DNA of 64,000 nt from Clostridium grantii DSM 8605 (GCF_900129965.1 NZ_FQXM01000003.1:271127-335126); one strand, 5' to 3'; positions 36,146-46,544 are shown, counted from the stretch's first letter. Program-made: numbers and translations. The notes: generated from the letters alone by a model not told the origin.

Positions 36146-36825
36146 TATTCTCCCTCTCCCACTGGATTTATATATTTTACACTTAATATATCCTTAGTGT
36201 TTTGAATATTCTCTATTAATTGTTGTGAAACATTAGAATCTGTTTCAATTATCATAGTAGCTTTTGATCCCCTACCCGCTCTAAATACTTTTAGAAAAGC
36301 TATATTAATATGGTCATTATATAACAAAGCAGTAACTTTAGAAATTACTCCTGGATTATCTATATGATTAATAATTATAGTTGGATAATCTCCTGTTATA
36401 TCAACATTTAATCCATCTACTGAGATGATTTTAATATTTCCTCCGCCAACAGAAGATCCTATTACTTCAAAAATTTTTCCATCTTTTTTTAAAATATTAA
36501 ATTTCACAGTATTGGGATGAACATCTCCTAAATCCTCTTCTATAAAATTATAAATTAAACCTTTTTTGTTAGCTAAATTAAATGATTCTTTTAAATCATC
36601 ATCCCAAGGCTCCATTCCAAGAATCCCTGCCACTAAAGCTTTATCTGTACCATGACCTTTATAGGTTTTCCCAAAAGATCCATGTAAATAAAAATCTACT
36701 TTCTCAATGCCTTCACCTGCAATAATACTAGCTATTTTTCCAAGTCTTGCAGCACCTGCAGTATGTGAACTAGAGGGTCCTATCATAATAGGACCCACTA
36801 TATCAAACAAACTATAACTTTTCAA
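36145..36825 (-). CDS. sdaAB: L-serine dehydratase, iron-sulfur-dependent, beta subunit
   Basis: 226-residue partner of sdaAA. The N-terminal region carries IGPSSSHTAGAARLGKIA and FYLHGSFGKTYKGHGTDKALVAG. The C-terminus is an ACT domain (about 148-220; TIIINHIDNPGVISKVTALL). TTG 36825 is supported by GGTG five bases upstream. It is first of the two-gene operon. Confidence 0.94.
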   Translation of the reverse strand: MKSYSLFDIVGPIMIGPSSSHTAGAARLGKIASIIAGEGIEKVDFYLHGSFGKTYKGHGTDKALVAGILGMEPWDDDLKESFNLANKKGLIYNFIEEDLGDVHPNTVKFNILKKDGKIFEVIGSSVGGGNIKIISVDGLNVDITGDYPTIIINHIDNPGVISKVTALLYNDHINIAFLKVFRAGRGSKATMIIETDSNVSQQLIENIQNTKDILSVKYINPVGEGE

Positions 36826-36855
36826 TTTTTCACCATCCTAAAATAATCATATTGA

Positions 36856-38511
36856 TTAATATTTATAAAAAACACTTCCTCCAGTAAATTCTTTTAAAAT
36901 CGAATTTCCCGGAACTAATTCAGCATCAACTGTTTTAAAGAAGTTAAGAAAACTTATCAATCTTTTTGCTTCATAATATACGGTACTTTCTTCATTAATT
37001 TTTTTTAATTCTGGCAAAGCATATTTCTTTAAAACACATAACTCATAAACTAAAGTAGAATTAAACATAACATCTGCTTCTTCTTGGAAAGGAAATATAT
37101 TCTTTTCTTCCCCTTTTTTTATAGAATGCCACATTTTCAAAGTATCTTCAGCTTTATAGCCTCTAGACAAATAATCTCTAACTATTCTTCTAATTATTCT
37201 AACATCTGTGGTTGCTATTCTATTGTGATTGTCTAAATTTAATTGAGTTAATGCACTTATATAAATCTTAAATTTATTTTCTTTATTTATAGATGAAGTA
37301 AGAATTTCATTTAATCCATGAATGCCTTCAATTAATAGCACTCCATTTTCTGGTATATATATTTCTTTATCTCCCCACACTCTTTCTCCTGTCAAGAAAT
37401 CGTACCTTGGTAATTTAACTTTTTTTCCTTCTAACAACTCAGTTAAATTAGCATTAAATAATTCTAAATCTAATGCATAAATAGACTCAAAATCATAATC
37501 CCCATTTTCATCTTTTGGAGTACGATCTCTATTCACAAAATAATCATCAAGAGAAATTTGAATAGGTATCAATCCATTAACTCTTAATTGAATCCCTAAT
37601 CTTTTAGTAAAAGTTGTTTTACCAGAAGAAGATGGTCCTGCTATTAAAACTATTTTAATTTTTTCATCCGCAAAAATCAAATCAGCTATATTAGCGATTT
37701 TTTTTTCCTGAAAAGCCTCTGATATCATTACCATTTCATTTATTTCACCACTTACTACAATATCATTTAAAGACCCTACATTTGCCACATTAAGAATATT
37801 TCCCCAAACTTCTGTTTCACGGAAGATTTTAGCTAATTTCTTTTGTTCCTTAAATTTTGGTATTATACTAGGTTCATGAATAGTTGGATATCTAAGAATA
37901 AACCCTGGCTTATAATACATAATTTCAAACTTACCAATTATACCAGTTGAATAAGCCATCTGTCCATAAAAATAATCATATCTTCCACATAAATAATATA
38001 GCTTGAGAAATTTATTTTTAGAATATTTTAAAAGAGTTAATTTATCTTCCATGCCATAATTTCTAAATATCTCTATTGCCTCTTCTTTTGTTACATTCAC
38101 TTTTTTTATTCTATGATTCCCATTTATTATCTCTCTCATTCTTTTTTCAATTTTTATCAAATCATTTTCTGTTAAATCTTCCTCTTTATATATTTCTCCA
38201 TAAAGTCCTCCACCTAGTGAATGTTCTATAGAAATTCTTGCTTTTGGGAAAAGGTCTAAGGTAGCATTTATAAAAATAAATTGTACCGTTCTGATATAAG
38301 CTGTCATACCAATAGAATTCCTTATATCTATAAATTCTAATTTTCCATCTTCAAATATTAGTTTATACAATTCAACTATTTTGCCATTAAATTTTGCCAT
38401 AGTTATTGGAACGTCTTTATTATGATTTTCTTTTATAATCTCACTTATTTCAATTCCTTTATCCACTAATATTTCTTTTTTATTTTCTAATGTTATCTTG
38501 ATTTTTTCCAT
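36856..38511 (-). CDS. nucleoside kinase with ThrRS-like N-terminal domains (uridine kinase family)
   Basis: 551 residues. The N-terminal 55 residues resemble a TGS domain. Residues about 60-240 resemble the threonyl-tRNA synthetase second additional domain (RISIEHSLGGGLYGEIY). Residues about 280-500 are a P-loop kinase: VLIAGPSSSGKTTFTKRL, SLDDYFVNRDRTP and LLIEGIHGLNE. Known relatives are annotated as uridine kinase or phosphoribulokinase-like. The tRNA-synthetase-like front half has no catalytic core. The true substrate is not known from sequence. Confidence 0.85.
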   Translation of the reverse strand: MEKIKITLENKKEILVDKGIEISEIIKENHNKDVPITMAKFNGKIVELYKLIFEDGKLEFIDIRNSIGMTAYIRTVQFIFINATLDLFPKARISIEHSLGGGLYGEIYKEEDLTENDLIKIEKRMREIINGNHRIKKVNVTKEEAIEIFRNYGMEDKLTLLKYSKNKFLKLYYLCGRYDYFYGQMAYSTGIIGKFEIMYYKPGFILRYPTIHEPSIIPKFKEQKKLAKIFRETEVWGNILNVANVGSLNDIVVSGEINEMVMISEAFQEKKIANIADLIFADEKIKIVLIAGPSSSGKTTFTKRLGIQLRVNGLIPIQISLDDYFVNRDRTPKDENGDYDFESIYALDLELFNANLTELLEGKKVKLPRYDFLTGERVWGDKEIYIPENGVLLIEGIHGLNEILTSSINKENKFKIYISALTQLNLDNHNRIATTDVRIIRRIVRDYLSRGYKAEDTLKMWHSIKKGEEKNIFPFQEEADVMFNSTLVYELCVLKKYALPELKKINEESTVYYEAKRLISFLNFFKTVDAELVPGNSILKEFTGGSVFYKY

Positions 38512-38682
38512 TGGTTTCCTCCGAGCTTATTTAGTTCATATTTTTGTAATATGAACTAATATTTTTATTCACCTCCTATTATACGATATAGAAAAAAAAT
38601 TGTGTACTATACTTATATTTTTTTGTTTTTTGAAAAAACTATACTAAATAAGAGCAAATACTATAAAAGAGGTTGTGTTTTT

Positions 38683-39375
38683 ATGTTTACTGTATTGTTT
38701 AGAACAATTATATTGTATTTTGTTGTTGTTTTCACAATGAGATTAATGGGTAAAAGACAGATAGGTCAATTACAGCCCTTTGAATTGGTTATAGCTATAA
38801 TGATATCAGATTTAGCTTCCGTGCCTATGCAGGATCTAAAAGTCCCTATACTCTATGGTATTATACCTATATTAACTTTGCTATTTCTTCAAACAATTAT
38901 AACAATTCTTCAACTAAAAAGTGAATCTTTCAGAAAAATTGTTAGTGGTTCTCCTAGTTTGATTATTAGACACGGTAAATTAGATATTTGTGAGTTAAAA
39001 AAACAAAAATTAACCTTTGATGATTTGATGGAGGAACTTAGATTAAAGGGAATTTATAATATTAATGATATTGAATTTGCTATATTTGAAACTAGTGGTC
39101 AGTTATCTATAATTCCAAAAACTGAATTAATTCCTGTAACTAGACGAGATTTAAATATTCATATTGCTCAGGATTTCCTGCCCATAACTTTGATTTTAGA
39201 TGGCAAAATAAATAAATCAAATTTAGAAATTATACATAAAGATGATGAATGGTTAAAAAACCAGCTTAAAGAAAATAAAATTATGGATATAAATAATGTT
39301 TTTATTGGAGTATTAGATACTAAAAATAGATTCTTTTTTCAATTAAAACAAAATAAAAAGGGTGATGTTGTATGA
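38683..39375 (+). CDS. DUF421 (YetF-like) membrane protein
   Basis: 230 residues. Three N-terminal membrane helices with MRLMGKRQIGQLQPFELV and MISDLASVPMQD, then a soluble domain (SGSPSLIIRHGKLDICELKK, DLMEELRLKGIYNINDIEFA). ATG 38683 is chosen because AAGAGG lies about nine bases upstream; an earlier TTG at 38602 has none. It overlaps the next gene by ATGA. YetF-type proteins have been linked to spores, but their activity is unknown. Confidence 0.9.
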   Translation: MFTVLFRTIILYFVVVFTMRLMGKRQIGQLQPFELVIAIMISDLASVPMQDLKVPILYGIIPILTLLFLQTIITILQLKSESFRKIVSGSPSLIIRHGKLDICELKKQKLTFDDLMEELRLKGIYNINDIEFAIFETSGQLSIIPKTELIPVTRRDLNIHIAQDFLPITLILDGKINKSNLEIIHKDDEWLKNQLKENKIMDINNVFIGVLDTKNRFFFQLKQNKKGDVV

Positions 39376-39752
39376 AGAATACTTTAGTTTCAATAACTAT
39401 TTTTATTATACTTGTATTTTTATGTTTTACTTCTAGGTATCTATTAAACAAAAAATTTAATTCCTATTTGGAATCTTTTAGAATTCTTGAAAACTCTATA
39501 CAAATTAATAATTGGGAAACTTCCCGAGAAATATGTAATAATATTTTATCAGATTTCCAAGAAAACTCAGTCTTTGTTTCTTTTATTGTTACTAATGAAT
39601 TGGTTGAAACTATTATGAATTCCTTAGAAAATACTTTATTCTATTTGAAACAAGAAAATAAAGAGGCCGCTTTATTTTCTTGTAACGAAAGCAAACTGTA
39701 CATAGAAATAGCCCTTTATATTCAAAAAATAACTGTTAAAAATATATTTTAA
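39372..39752 (+). CDS. DUF4363 family protein
   Basis: 126 residues. An N-terminal membrane helix (VSITIFIILVFLCFTS) is followed by an alpha-helical extracytoplasmic or periplasmic-facing part resembling DUF4363. This family is commonly paired with DUF421. The start overlaps the DUF421 stop (ATGA), so the two are co-translated. Confidence 0.8.
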   Translation: MKNTLVSITIFIILVFLCFTSRYLLNKKFNSYLESFRILENSIQINNWETSREICNNILSDFQENSVFVSFIVTNELVETIMNSLENTLFYLKQENKEAALFSCNESKLYIEIALYIQKITVKNIF

Positions 39753-39775
39753 AAAAATATCAAATTCACCAACTA

Positions 39776-39803
39776 AAAATACCACCAAAAGTGGTATTTT
39801 TAT
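39776..39803. terminator. bidirectional terminator
   Basis: AAAATACCAC-CAAAA-GTGGTATTTT, with A and T runs on both sides. It serves convergent DUF4363 and ndpA-like genes. Confidence 0.85.
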
Positions 39804-39812
39804 TGTTTTTAT

Positions 39813-40850
39813 TTATTTTTCCATGTAATTGCTAATATGTTTGATTACCATGTTTATAGTTCCATCACCATTTCTTTTTACTTCAAAACGTGATATATCA
39901 TTATAAGCTTCTTCATTTATATAAATATCAATGTCTTTATCAATTTTTAATCGAACTCTTTTTAATTTTTTTTCAATCCATTGTTTATCTATTCCAATAT
40001 TTTCTGTAACTCCTTGTTCTTTTACATAATCCACAAAACTTTTTTGTGCTTCTTCGTTTTCTTCAAACAAACTTTGAGACACTTCTTTTATATCCAAAGT
40101 ATCTGATTCTTTTATATGTTCTTTTAATTTTCTTCTAATTTTCTCTTGTTCATCAGCATTTTCATCAAAACTTGCTCTAGTCCATTTTTCTGCTGCATTT
40201 ATAAAGCTTTTAGTTAAATCTCTTTCATTGTCAACAATAGTGCATCCCAAGAAATTCCCGATAAAGTAATTTGAACCGTATTCTTGATTCTTATCTTTTT
40301 TATTAACCTTGTCTATAACCATTAAATCAAATTTATTTTCTTCCTTCATAACCTTAATAAAAGCACATTTTTGTAATCTTTGACCTGATGCTGGTAATCC
40401 TGTAAATTGAGTAACTATATTAATTCCAATTTTATCATCCACAAAATCCACAGTATGCATATAATTCTTTATATAATCCATTTTTAATATACATAACATA
40501 GGTCCAAATTCTGTAACTATAGAAACCACCATTAAATCACAAGAAGGTATATTCCCTTTTGACCTCATTATAATAAACATTTGTCTTGCTAGTTCTTTAG
40601 AAACTTCCATAATATCATTAACACCATTTAAATATTCTTGCGAAAGATCTTTTACAATATTTCTTTCTTTGTTAAATTGTGCATATCTTAATTCTTCATC
40701 CCTTAAACATTTGTTAATATGCTTATCTAAATAATTGTATAATTCCTCATTTATATCTAATTTAAATTCATTTAATATAGGTTCATCTGAGTTATTATCT
40801 AAAATATGCAATACCGCTTCGTTTATACTTATCTCTGTTATATATTCCAT
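39813..40850 (-). CDS. nucleoid-associated protein, NdpA/YejK-like
   Basis: 345 residues. N-terminal block ISINEAVLHILDNNSDEPILNE, central LMVVSIVTEFGPMLCILKMDY and FTGLPASGQRLQKCAFIKV match the 37-kDa nucleoid-associated protein family. The C-terminal half is highly charged and ends with a small beta domain. Known relatives associate with nucleoid DNA; some occur near defence genes, but none lie here. Confidence 0.8.
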   Translation of the reverse strand: MEYITEISINEAVLHILDNNSDEPILNEFKLDINEELYNYLDKHINKCLRDEELRYAQFNKERNIVKDLSQEYLNGVNDIMEVSKELARQMFIIMRSKGNIPSCDLMVVSIVTEFGPMLCILKMDYIKNYMHTVDFVDDKIGINIVTQFTGLPASGQRLQKCAFIKVMKEENKFDLMVIDKVNKKDKNQEYGSNYFIGNFLGCTIVDNERDLTKSFINAAEKWTRASFDENADEQEKIRRKLKEHIKESDTLDIKEVSQSLFEENEEAQKSFVDYVKEQGVTENIGIDKQWIEKKLKRVRLKIDKDIDIYINEEAYNDISRFEVKRNGDGTINMVIKHISNYMEK

Positions 40851-40904
40851 TTACCATTATCTCCTTATTTAAATCTTCAATTTACATGATTTTTGTGAAA
40901 AAAC

Positions 40905-40932
40905 AAATCCAATTACAAGTAATTGGATTTTT
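40905..40932 (-). terminator. intrinsic terminator
   Basis: AAATCCAATTAC-AA-GTAATTGGATTT, just beyond the 40936 stop on the minus strand. Confidence 0.75.
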
Positions 40933-40935
40933 AAA

Positions 40936-41433
40936 CTACATAAATTTTTTAACTGCTCTAGGATTTAATTTAAAACATAAATCTAAAAATTTATCATTAG
41001 GTGCAAATCTTATCATTTTTCTTTCAGCTCCATTTGTTAACATAGCCACAAAAATCTTTCCATCATATCCACTTGGCAGAAAAGTTACTACATCTTTAGG
41101 CTTATTAGCAAAATCTTTTACAATTGTACTGTTTTCCTCAGCCAAAAGTTCTACATCTTTTATGCTAAAAGTAATTATTCTTTTTCTTTTTTTCATTTCT
41201 AATATTCTATCTATATCTATTTCTCCATTAGTAAAATCATATTCATACTCAACATATAAATTCTTTTTATAAAAAAAACTTCCAGCTGCTGCAATGACAA
41301 GTATCAATCCTATTATAGGATTTACAGAAATAAATAAAAACCCTAGTATTCCTAATATGTACACACCAAAATTCGCTAAATTATAAACCCCAGTTTTTTT
41401 CCCTACTATTAATTGTTCGTAAAATTGATCCAT
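40936..41433 (-). CDS. DUF6106 family membrane protein
   Basis: 165 residues. Two membrane helices near residues 20-62 (FGVYILGILGFLFISVNPI, IGLILVIAAAGSFFY), followed by a cytosolic PH-like beta domain (YVEYEYDFTNGEIDIDRILE, VVTFLPSGYDGKIFVAML). ATG 41433 follows GGAGGAG; an in-frame start at 41454 overlaps that site. Function unknown. Confidence 0.8.
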   Translation of the reverse strand: MDQFYEQLIVGKKTGVYNLANFGVYILGILGFLFISVNPIIGLILVIAAAGSFFYKKNLYVEYEYDFTNGEIDIDRILEMKKRKRIITFSIKDVELLAEENSTIVKDFANKPKDVVTFLPSGYDGKIFVAMLTNGAERKMIRFAPNDKFLDLCFKLNPRAVKKFM

Positions 41434-41620
41434 TTTATACTCCTCCTGTTGCAAAATATTTCATTTACCAATAAGATATATATAAAACTATTAAAAATAG
41501 TTTTATATCTTCAATAAATATTATAACACAGATAAATATATAATTGAAATTAATAAAACATTAATGTAACAAATCACAAAAATTAGTTTATTTACTATTT
41601 TATAAAAGGAGATTACTACA

Positions 41621-42169
41621 ATGAAAGAAATGGAAACAAGAATCATAAATATCGATGTAGATTTTATTAGAACTAAAATGAAGGAATTAAATGCTCAGAA
41701 AGTCAAATGTGAAAATCAAATAAATAATATTTTCGACTTTCCTGATAAAAGATTACTTTCTGACAAAGGATATGCTCGAATTAGAATTGTTGAGGATTTA
41801 ATAAATAATAAAACCCAATATTATATGACTACAAAAAAAATGATTAGTCAAGAAAAATATAAAATTATGGAAGAAAATGAAACTCTTATAGCTAATGCTG
41901 ATGAAGGCCAGAAAATATTTGAATCTTTAGGTCTTATATGTATTGAGTCAATAAAAAAATATAGAGAAAGCTATAAATATAAAAATAGCTTAGTTGAGAT
42001 AGATATTAATGATAAAAACTTTTGCCCTTTTCCTTATATAGAAATAGAAACTTCACAGGAAGATGAATTATTAGAAATTGTAGAGTATTTAGGATACTCT
42101 ATTGAAGATACCACTTCCAAGACCATATATGAGCTAATAGAGAATTTTGTAAATGTCGACACTGTTTAA
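41621..42169 (+). CDS. CYTH domain protein
   Basis: 182 residues. The N-terminus EMETRI is an ExExR variant of the CYTH ExExK metal/phosphate motif. Strand motifs GYARIRIVED, YYMTTKK and YRESYKYKNSLVEIDIND, and C-terminal PYIEIETSQEDEL complete the tunnel. Members hydrolyse triphosphates or cyclise ATP; the substrate is uncertain. ATG 41621 follows AAGGAG. Confidence 0.82.
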   Translation: MKEMETRIINIDVDFIRTKMKELNAQKVKCENQINNIFDFPDKRLLSDKGYARIRIVEDLINNKTQYYMTTKKMISQEKYKIMEENETLIANADEGQKIFESLGLICIESIKKYRESYKYKNSLVEIDINDKNFCPFPYIEIETSQEDELLEIVEYLGYSIEDTTSKTIYELIENFVNVDTV

Positions 42170-42182
42170 GTCGACATTTACA
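42148..42182. terminator. terminator palindrome between convergent genes
   Basis: TGTAAATGTCGAC and GTCGACATTTACA form a 13-bp stem around a 9-nt loop containing the CYTH stop codon. It separates the CYTH and rfbG genes. Confidence 0.7.
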
Positions 42183-42188
42183 AACACC

Positions 42189-43265
42189 TTAATTCTTTTC
42201 ACAATATTCTTCAATTTGTTTGATACACATATCATAAACATCAACATTTTCATAATTTTTATACCATTCAATTATTTTTTCAATAGTTTTATCGATACCC
42301 CATCTAGGATACCATTGTAAATAGTATTTAGCTTTATTTATATCTAAACTTAACAATTTTGCTTCATGAAAATTATTTTTAATATTCTCTATTGAATAAC
42401 TTCCGCTTCCCCATCCATTTACAACCTTTTCTACTATTTCTAAAACATTTATCATATTTCTATACTCTGGTCCAAAATTCCATGCATCTGCATACTGAAT
42501 ACCATCACTTGCTAACTTTGCTCCCACCAATAAATATCCACTTAAAGGTTCTAAAACATGTTGCCATGGTCTTATAGAATAAGGACTTCTTATAGTTATT
42601 TTTTTCCCCTTTTGAAGAGCTTTTATGCAATCTGGAATCAATCTATCTTCTGACCAATCTCCTCCACCGATAACATTACCTGCTCTTACAGAGGCAATAA
42701 CTTTTCCATGTTTATCGAATTTTTCCGGATTAAAGAATGAGTTTTGATAAGAGGAAACTATAAGTTCTGCACAACTTTTACTAGAACTATAGGGGTCATA
42801 TCCTCCCATTCTATCATTCTCACGGTATCCCCAAACCCATTCGTTATTTTTATAACATTTATCACTAGTTATAATTATTCCAATTTTTGTTTCTTCACAT
42901 TCTCTAATACACTCCAAAATATTAACTGTTCCTAATATATTAACATCATAGGTATATTTAGGATTAGCATAAGAATACCTTACCAATGGTTGTGCCGCTA
43001 AATGAAACACAATTTCTGGTTTGTATATTTCAAATACTTTTTTCAACTTATCTACATTCCTAATATCTCCTCTAATATCAACTATTTTATCCTTTATATT
43101 AGCTTTTACAAAATTATCTTCATTTCTTTTTGGATCTAATGAATATCCTATTACATTTGCACCTAAACTTAATAGCCAAATAGTTAGCCATGATCCTTTG
43201 AATCCTGTATGCCCTGTTACCAATACATTTTTATTTTTATAACTTTTCAGTAAATCAAAATCCAT
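42189..43265 (-). CDS. rfbG: CDP-glucose 4,6-dehydratase
   Basis: Converts CDP-glucose to CDP-4-keto-6-deoxyglucose. 358-residue extended SDR. NAD motif GHTGFKGSWLTIWL, HLAAQPLVRYSYANP, TSDKCYKNNEWVWGYREND, and the active-site YxxxK in YDPYSSSKSCAEL; SIRPWQHVLEPLSGYL is characteristic. It is the last gene of the rfbF-GT-SDR-rfbG operon, 20 bp after the SDR gene. Confidence 0.94.
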   Translation of the reverse strand: MDFDLLKSYKNKNVLVTGHTGFKGSWLTIWLLSLGANVIGYSLDPKRNEDNFVKANIKDKIVDIRGDIRNVDKLKKVFEIYKPEIVFHLAAQPLVRYSYANPKYTYDVNILGTVNILECIRECEETKIGIIITSDKCYKNNEWVWGYRENDRMGGYDPYSSSKSCAELIVSSYQNSFFNPEKFDKHGKVIASVRAGNVIGGGDWSEDRLIPDCIKALQKGKKITIRSPYSIRPWQHVLEPLSGYLLVGAKLASDGIQYADAWNFGPEYRNMINVLEIVEKVVNGWGSGSYSIENIKNNFHEAKLLSLDINKAKYYLQWYPRWGIDKTIEKIIEWYKNYENVDVYDMCIKQIEEYCEKN

Positions 43266-43284
43266 TTTATCACCTCATAATATA

Positions 43285-44226
43285 CTATGGATAATATTTT
43301 AAATTTGACTCAAACCATTTTATAGTTTTTTCTAAACCATCCTCAAAATTAATTCTTTCCTTCCAATGTAGATAATCTTTTATCTTTTCCACATTAGCAC
43401 AAGGACCCCACATATCTCCTGTTCTTTGAGAATAATAATTATATCTTGGACTGGCTTTTGTATTGATTTTTTCAAATATCTTTTCTACATAGTATTTAAG
43501 TTTTCTTGCATTACCTGTTCCAATATTGAAAATTTCATTTCTTAAATCGCTTTTTGTAGCTAGAATAATTGCATCAATTAAGTTTTCCACATATAAATAC
43601 TCTCTTAATTGTTCACAAGATGTTAGCATTACATCTTTATTTTTTAAAGCTTCTGTAATTATATATGAGAATATTTTATGCTTTTCTTCTCTTTCACCAA
43701 ACAATCCAAAAGGTCTTAAAGTTATTATATCCAAGTTATTTTCTCTAGCGATTTGATGCATTACTATTGTAGATGCCGCTTTTGTACTTCCATATATATT
43801 TAATGGTTCAAGACATCCATTTTCCTCAAATTTAGATTTACCATACTCTGAACTACTACCAATATTAATTATTTTCTTGCATCCTATTTTAGTAAGAGGA
43901 TTTATAACATTTACTCCTCCTAGAAAATTTATATTGATAGCTTTATAATAATCTTTATCTTTTGAATCCACTCCATAAGCTGCTAAATGAAATAAATAAT
44001 CTGGTTTACAATTTAATTCTATCTTTTCAATCTGTTCTTTATCATTTATATCACAATAATATACCTTTAGATTATTGAGTAAATCTTTTATTTTCCATAA
44101 ATCAGTACTTTTTCTAATAATGATAGCTACATCTGCTTCTTCCACTATTAATCTTGTTAAAAGATGTGATCCTATAAAACCTGCCGCACCTGTCACAAGA
44201 ACTTTTTCATTTTTTAAACATCCCAT
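43285..44226 (-). CDS. NAD-dependent epimerase/dehydratase acting on a CDP-deoxysugar
   Basis: 313-residue extended SDR. Cofactor motif LVTGAAGFIGSHLLTRL, HLAAYGVDS, SSSEYGKS and the YGSTKA active-site pair. ATG 44226 follows AAGGAG at eight bases; an earlier in-frame start at 44253 overlaps the upstream gene. By position it should reduce or epimerise the CDP-4-keto-6-deoxyglucose made by RfbG. The end sugar (paratose, abequose or other) cannot be named. Confidence 0.85.
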   Translation of the reverse strand: MGCLKNEKVLVTGAAGFIGSHLLTRLIVEEADVAIIIRKSTDLWKIKDLLNNLKVYYCDINDKEQIEKIELNCKPDYLFHLAAYGVDSKDKDYYKAININFLGGVNVINPLTKIGCKKIINIGSSSEYGKSKFEENGCLEPLNIYGSTKAASTIVMHQIARENNLDIITLRPFGLFGEREEKHKIFSYIITEALKNKDVMLTSCEQLREYLYVENLIDAIILATKSDLRNEIFNIGTGNARKLKYYVEKIFEKINTKASPRYNYYSQRTGDMWGPCANVEKIKDYLHWKERINFEDGLEKTIKWFESNLKYYP

Positions 44227-44239
44227 ATTTAAACTCCTT

Positions 44240-46498
44240 TTACTTCTTTCCATAACTCAATCTATATAAATTTTGTGGTGATATTTTAGGGAAAACTAAT
44301 TCATTAGTATTAATTTCTTTTCTTCTTAATGCCACAATAGTTTGGATTAAATCCTCAAGGTAAGGATTATATACATTTTTTATAAGCTCTCTATCAAAAG
44401 CAACAGGGTGGAGTCTCCACAAATCAAATTCATTATTATCAAAAATATCTAAACTACCAAAGTGATATAATATTAATTTACTTTTATCTACATACACATC
44501 ATTATTTGTTTTTTCTATTTTAAAATTATTATAGAAAGCCGTATTCCAAGGTGCAGCATCAATACCTAAATCTTTTACTACTTTTATTGCATTAAATTCA
44601 TATGGCCATCTTTCTAAATATTTTTGGTCGCCCCACCTATTATTATTTTTATCAATTTCATCGAAACACCAATCTAAACATTTATCTTTCCACCAATTTA
44701 AGCAAGGTATTCCGTACCCATCTCTTCTAAACCCTAATAAGCCTGCTTGATAACATCCATGATTACTTTCTAACTCATAAGACCCTCTTTGAGTACACAT
44801 AAGTATAGAATAATCCTTCCATTCATCAAAAATTTTATCTGGCTTATCAAAGAAATAAAGGTCAGCATCTAAATACATAACAGATTGTATTCCAAAGTGG
44901 TCCATTACATATTTAATAACTGGAGATTTAAGTGTCCAACAATATTCTTTCATATTTCTATCTTTTTTAACATTGATCAACAATGGAGTTTCTCTTTCTA
45001 CTTCATAAACAGGTATCAAAGTTATATTTTTTGAAGACACCTTTTTCAAAACCTTATAAGAAATATCATCAGTGCAGCAAATAAATAATCTAAAATTCTC
45101 AATTCTTCTATGCAAAGATTTATATAAAGTAAGAACTTTTACAACATAATCTTTAGAGGCAATTGAGCAAAAAGTATAAAATTTATCGTGCTCATTCATT
45201 ATTTTTCTTATATCATTGTAAACATAATAATTTTTCACCTTTTCTTTACTAGTTTTTGAAAAAATATAATTGTCAACTCCATTAATATTTTCCCTTAAAA
45301 TATCAATAGATTCTCTTATTTCATCCACATATCTAGCATAAAAATATTTTTTAAATATAGAGTTCATTTCTAAATTGCTTATATTCCAAATATCATACTC
45401 ATCTTTGTTGAAAATTGTAAATAAAGCAAAGTGAAAGGCCACTAATTTATCTTTTTCTATATAAATACCTTTATCTGTAGGTTGTACTTTATAATCATTA
45501 TTATAAATAATATTCCAAGGTGCTGCATTTACCCCTAAATTTTTAGAAATTTTAACTCCCTTAAATAATTTAGGCACTTTGTCTAAATATTTTTGATCTG
45601 CCCAGCGTTCTTCGGCTTCTTCTACTTTATAAAAACACCATTCTATACATTTTCTTTTCCACCAGGTTAAAGCTTGCCTTCCATTTTCATTATTTTTAAA
45701 TCCTATCATGCCCGCTTGATATGATCCATAATCTTTTTCTATTCTAGGAAGGTCTCTTTGAGGACATAAAAAGATGGAATCATCTCCCCATTCATCAAAA
45801 ATGACTATTGGATCTGAAAAAAAGAACAAATCCGAATCACAGTATAAAATCGAATCCACCTTATACTCGTCCATTATATACTCAATCAAAGATCCCTTTA
45901 ATGTCCAACAATATTCACTATCCGTTCTTCCATTTCTAACATTTCTTAATTCTTCTGTTTCAAAATCTTGCAATCTAAAAGCTATCAAATTTCTTAAATC
46001 CATTCTTCTAAAAGCTTTATATACTTCATCGTCCATACAACAAATCCAAACTTTAGCATTTTTATTACTGCTAATTACAGATCTATAAAAAGTTAAAACT
46101 TTGATCAAATATTCCTTACCTGCAAGAGTACAAAATTTGCAAACCCTATTTTTCTTCTCTAATGAAGACGTAAATTCTTTTTTTTCATTATATTTGTTAT
46201 TTTCGTATCGTCTTGTAGTATAAAAATCATTTTTATACTTTGGATTAATCCTGTTATTTTCGGGGGTATTGTAAAGACCTTTTCCCTCTGTTTTTATAGA
46301 ATAATAACCCCTACTTTCATCTAAGTCACTATCTATTTCTTCTCTTTCTTCAATGTTTTCATAAAATTTTTCTAAAAAAACGTTCCTTTCATTTTCATCT
46401 AAATCACTTAGTAAAAATATCAACTTAAGAAAATTACTCAAATTTCCACTTTCAGCTGCTTTAATTAAAGTTTCAATAAAAAAAATCATTTCATTCAC
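44240..46498 (-). CDS. tandem-duplicated glycosyltransferase (GT8-like)
   Basis: 752 residues made of an acidic ~110-residue helical front and two homologous catalytic units, about 115-400 and 432-730. Both carry YCWTLKs, then a DxD metal motif (YCDSDLFFF and YLDADLYFF), YQAGmiGF or YQAGLLGF, WWK.KC..WCF, and RW.DQKYL, then GV/GI.AAPWN and an F/YHF near the end. Each unit looks complete. It may add two sugars in turn or act on two acceptors. GTG 46498 is the likely start after AAGGAG. It lies within the CDP-sugar operon. Confidence 0.82.
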   Translation of the reverse strand: MNEMIFFIETLIKAAESGNLSNFLKLIFLLSDLDENERNVFLEKFYENIEEREEIDSDLDESRGYYSIKTEGKGLYNTPENNRINPKYKNDFYTTRRYENNKYNEKKEFTSSLEKKNRVCKFCTLAGKEYLIKVLTFYRSVISSNKNAKVWICCMDDEVYKAFRRMDLRNLIAFRLQDFETEELRNVRNGRTDSEYCWTLKGSLIEYIMDEYKVDSILYCDSDLFFFSDPIVIFDEWGDDSIFLCPQRDLPRIEKDYGSYQAGMIGFKNNENGRQALTWWKRKCIEWCFYKVEEAEERWADQKYLDKVPKLFKGVKISKNLGVNAAPWNIIYNNDYKVQPTDKGIYIEKDKLVAFHFALFTIFNKDEYDIWNISNLEMNSIFKKYFYARYVDEIRESIDILRENINGVDNYIFSKTSKEKVKNYYVYNDIRKIMNEHDKFYTFCSIASKDYVVKVLTLYKSLHRRIENFRLFICCTDDISYKVLKKVSSKNITLIPVYEVERETPLLINVKKDRNMKEYCWTLKSPVIKYVMDHFGIQSVMYLDADLYFFDKPDKIFDEWKDYSILMCTQRGSYELESNHGCYQAGLLGFRRDGYGIPCLNWWKDKCLDWCFDEIDKNNNRWGDQKYLERWPYEFNAIKVVKDLGIDAAPWNTAFYNNFKIEKTNNDVYVDKSKLILYHFGSLDIFDNNEFDLWRLHPVAFDRELIKNVYNPYLEDLIQTIVALRRKEINTNELVFPKISPQNLYRLSYGKK

Positions 46499-46544
46499 TT
46501 GATTTTTTCTCCTTTCTCAATATTTTGTAACTGATTTACCACCG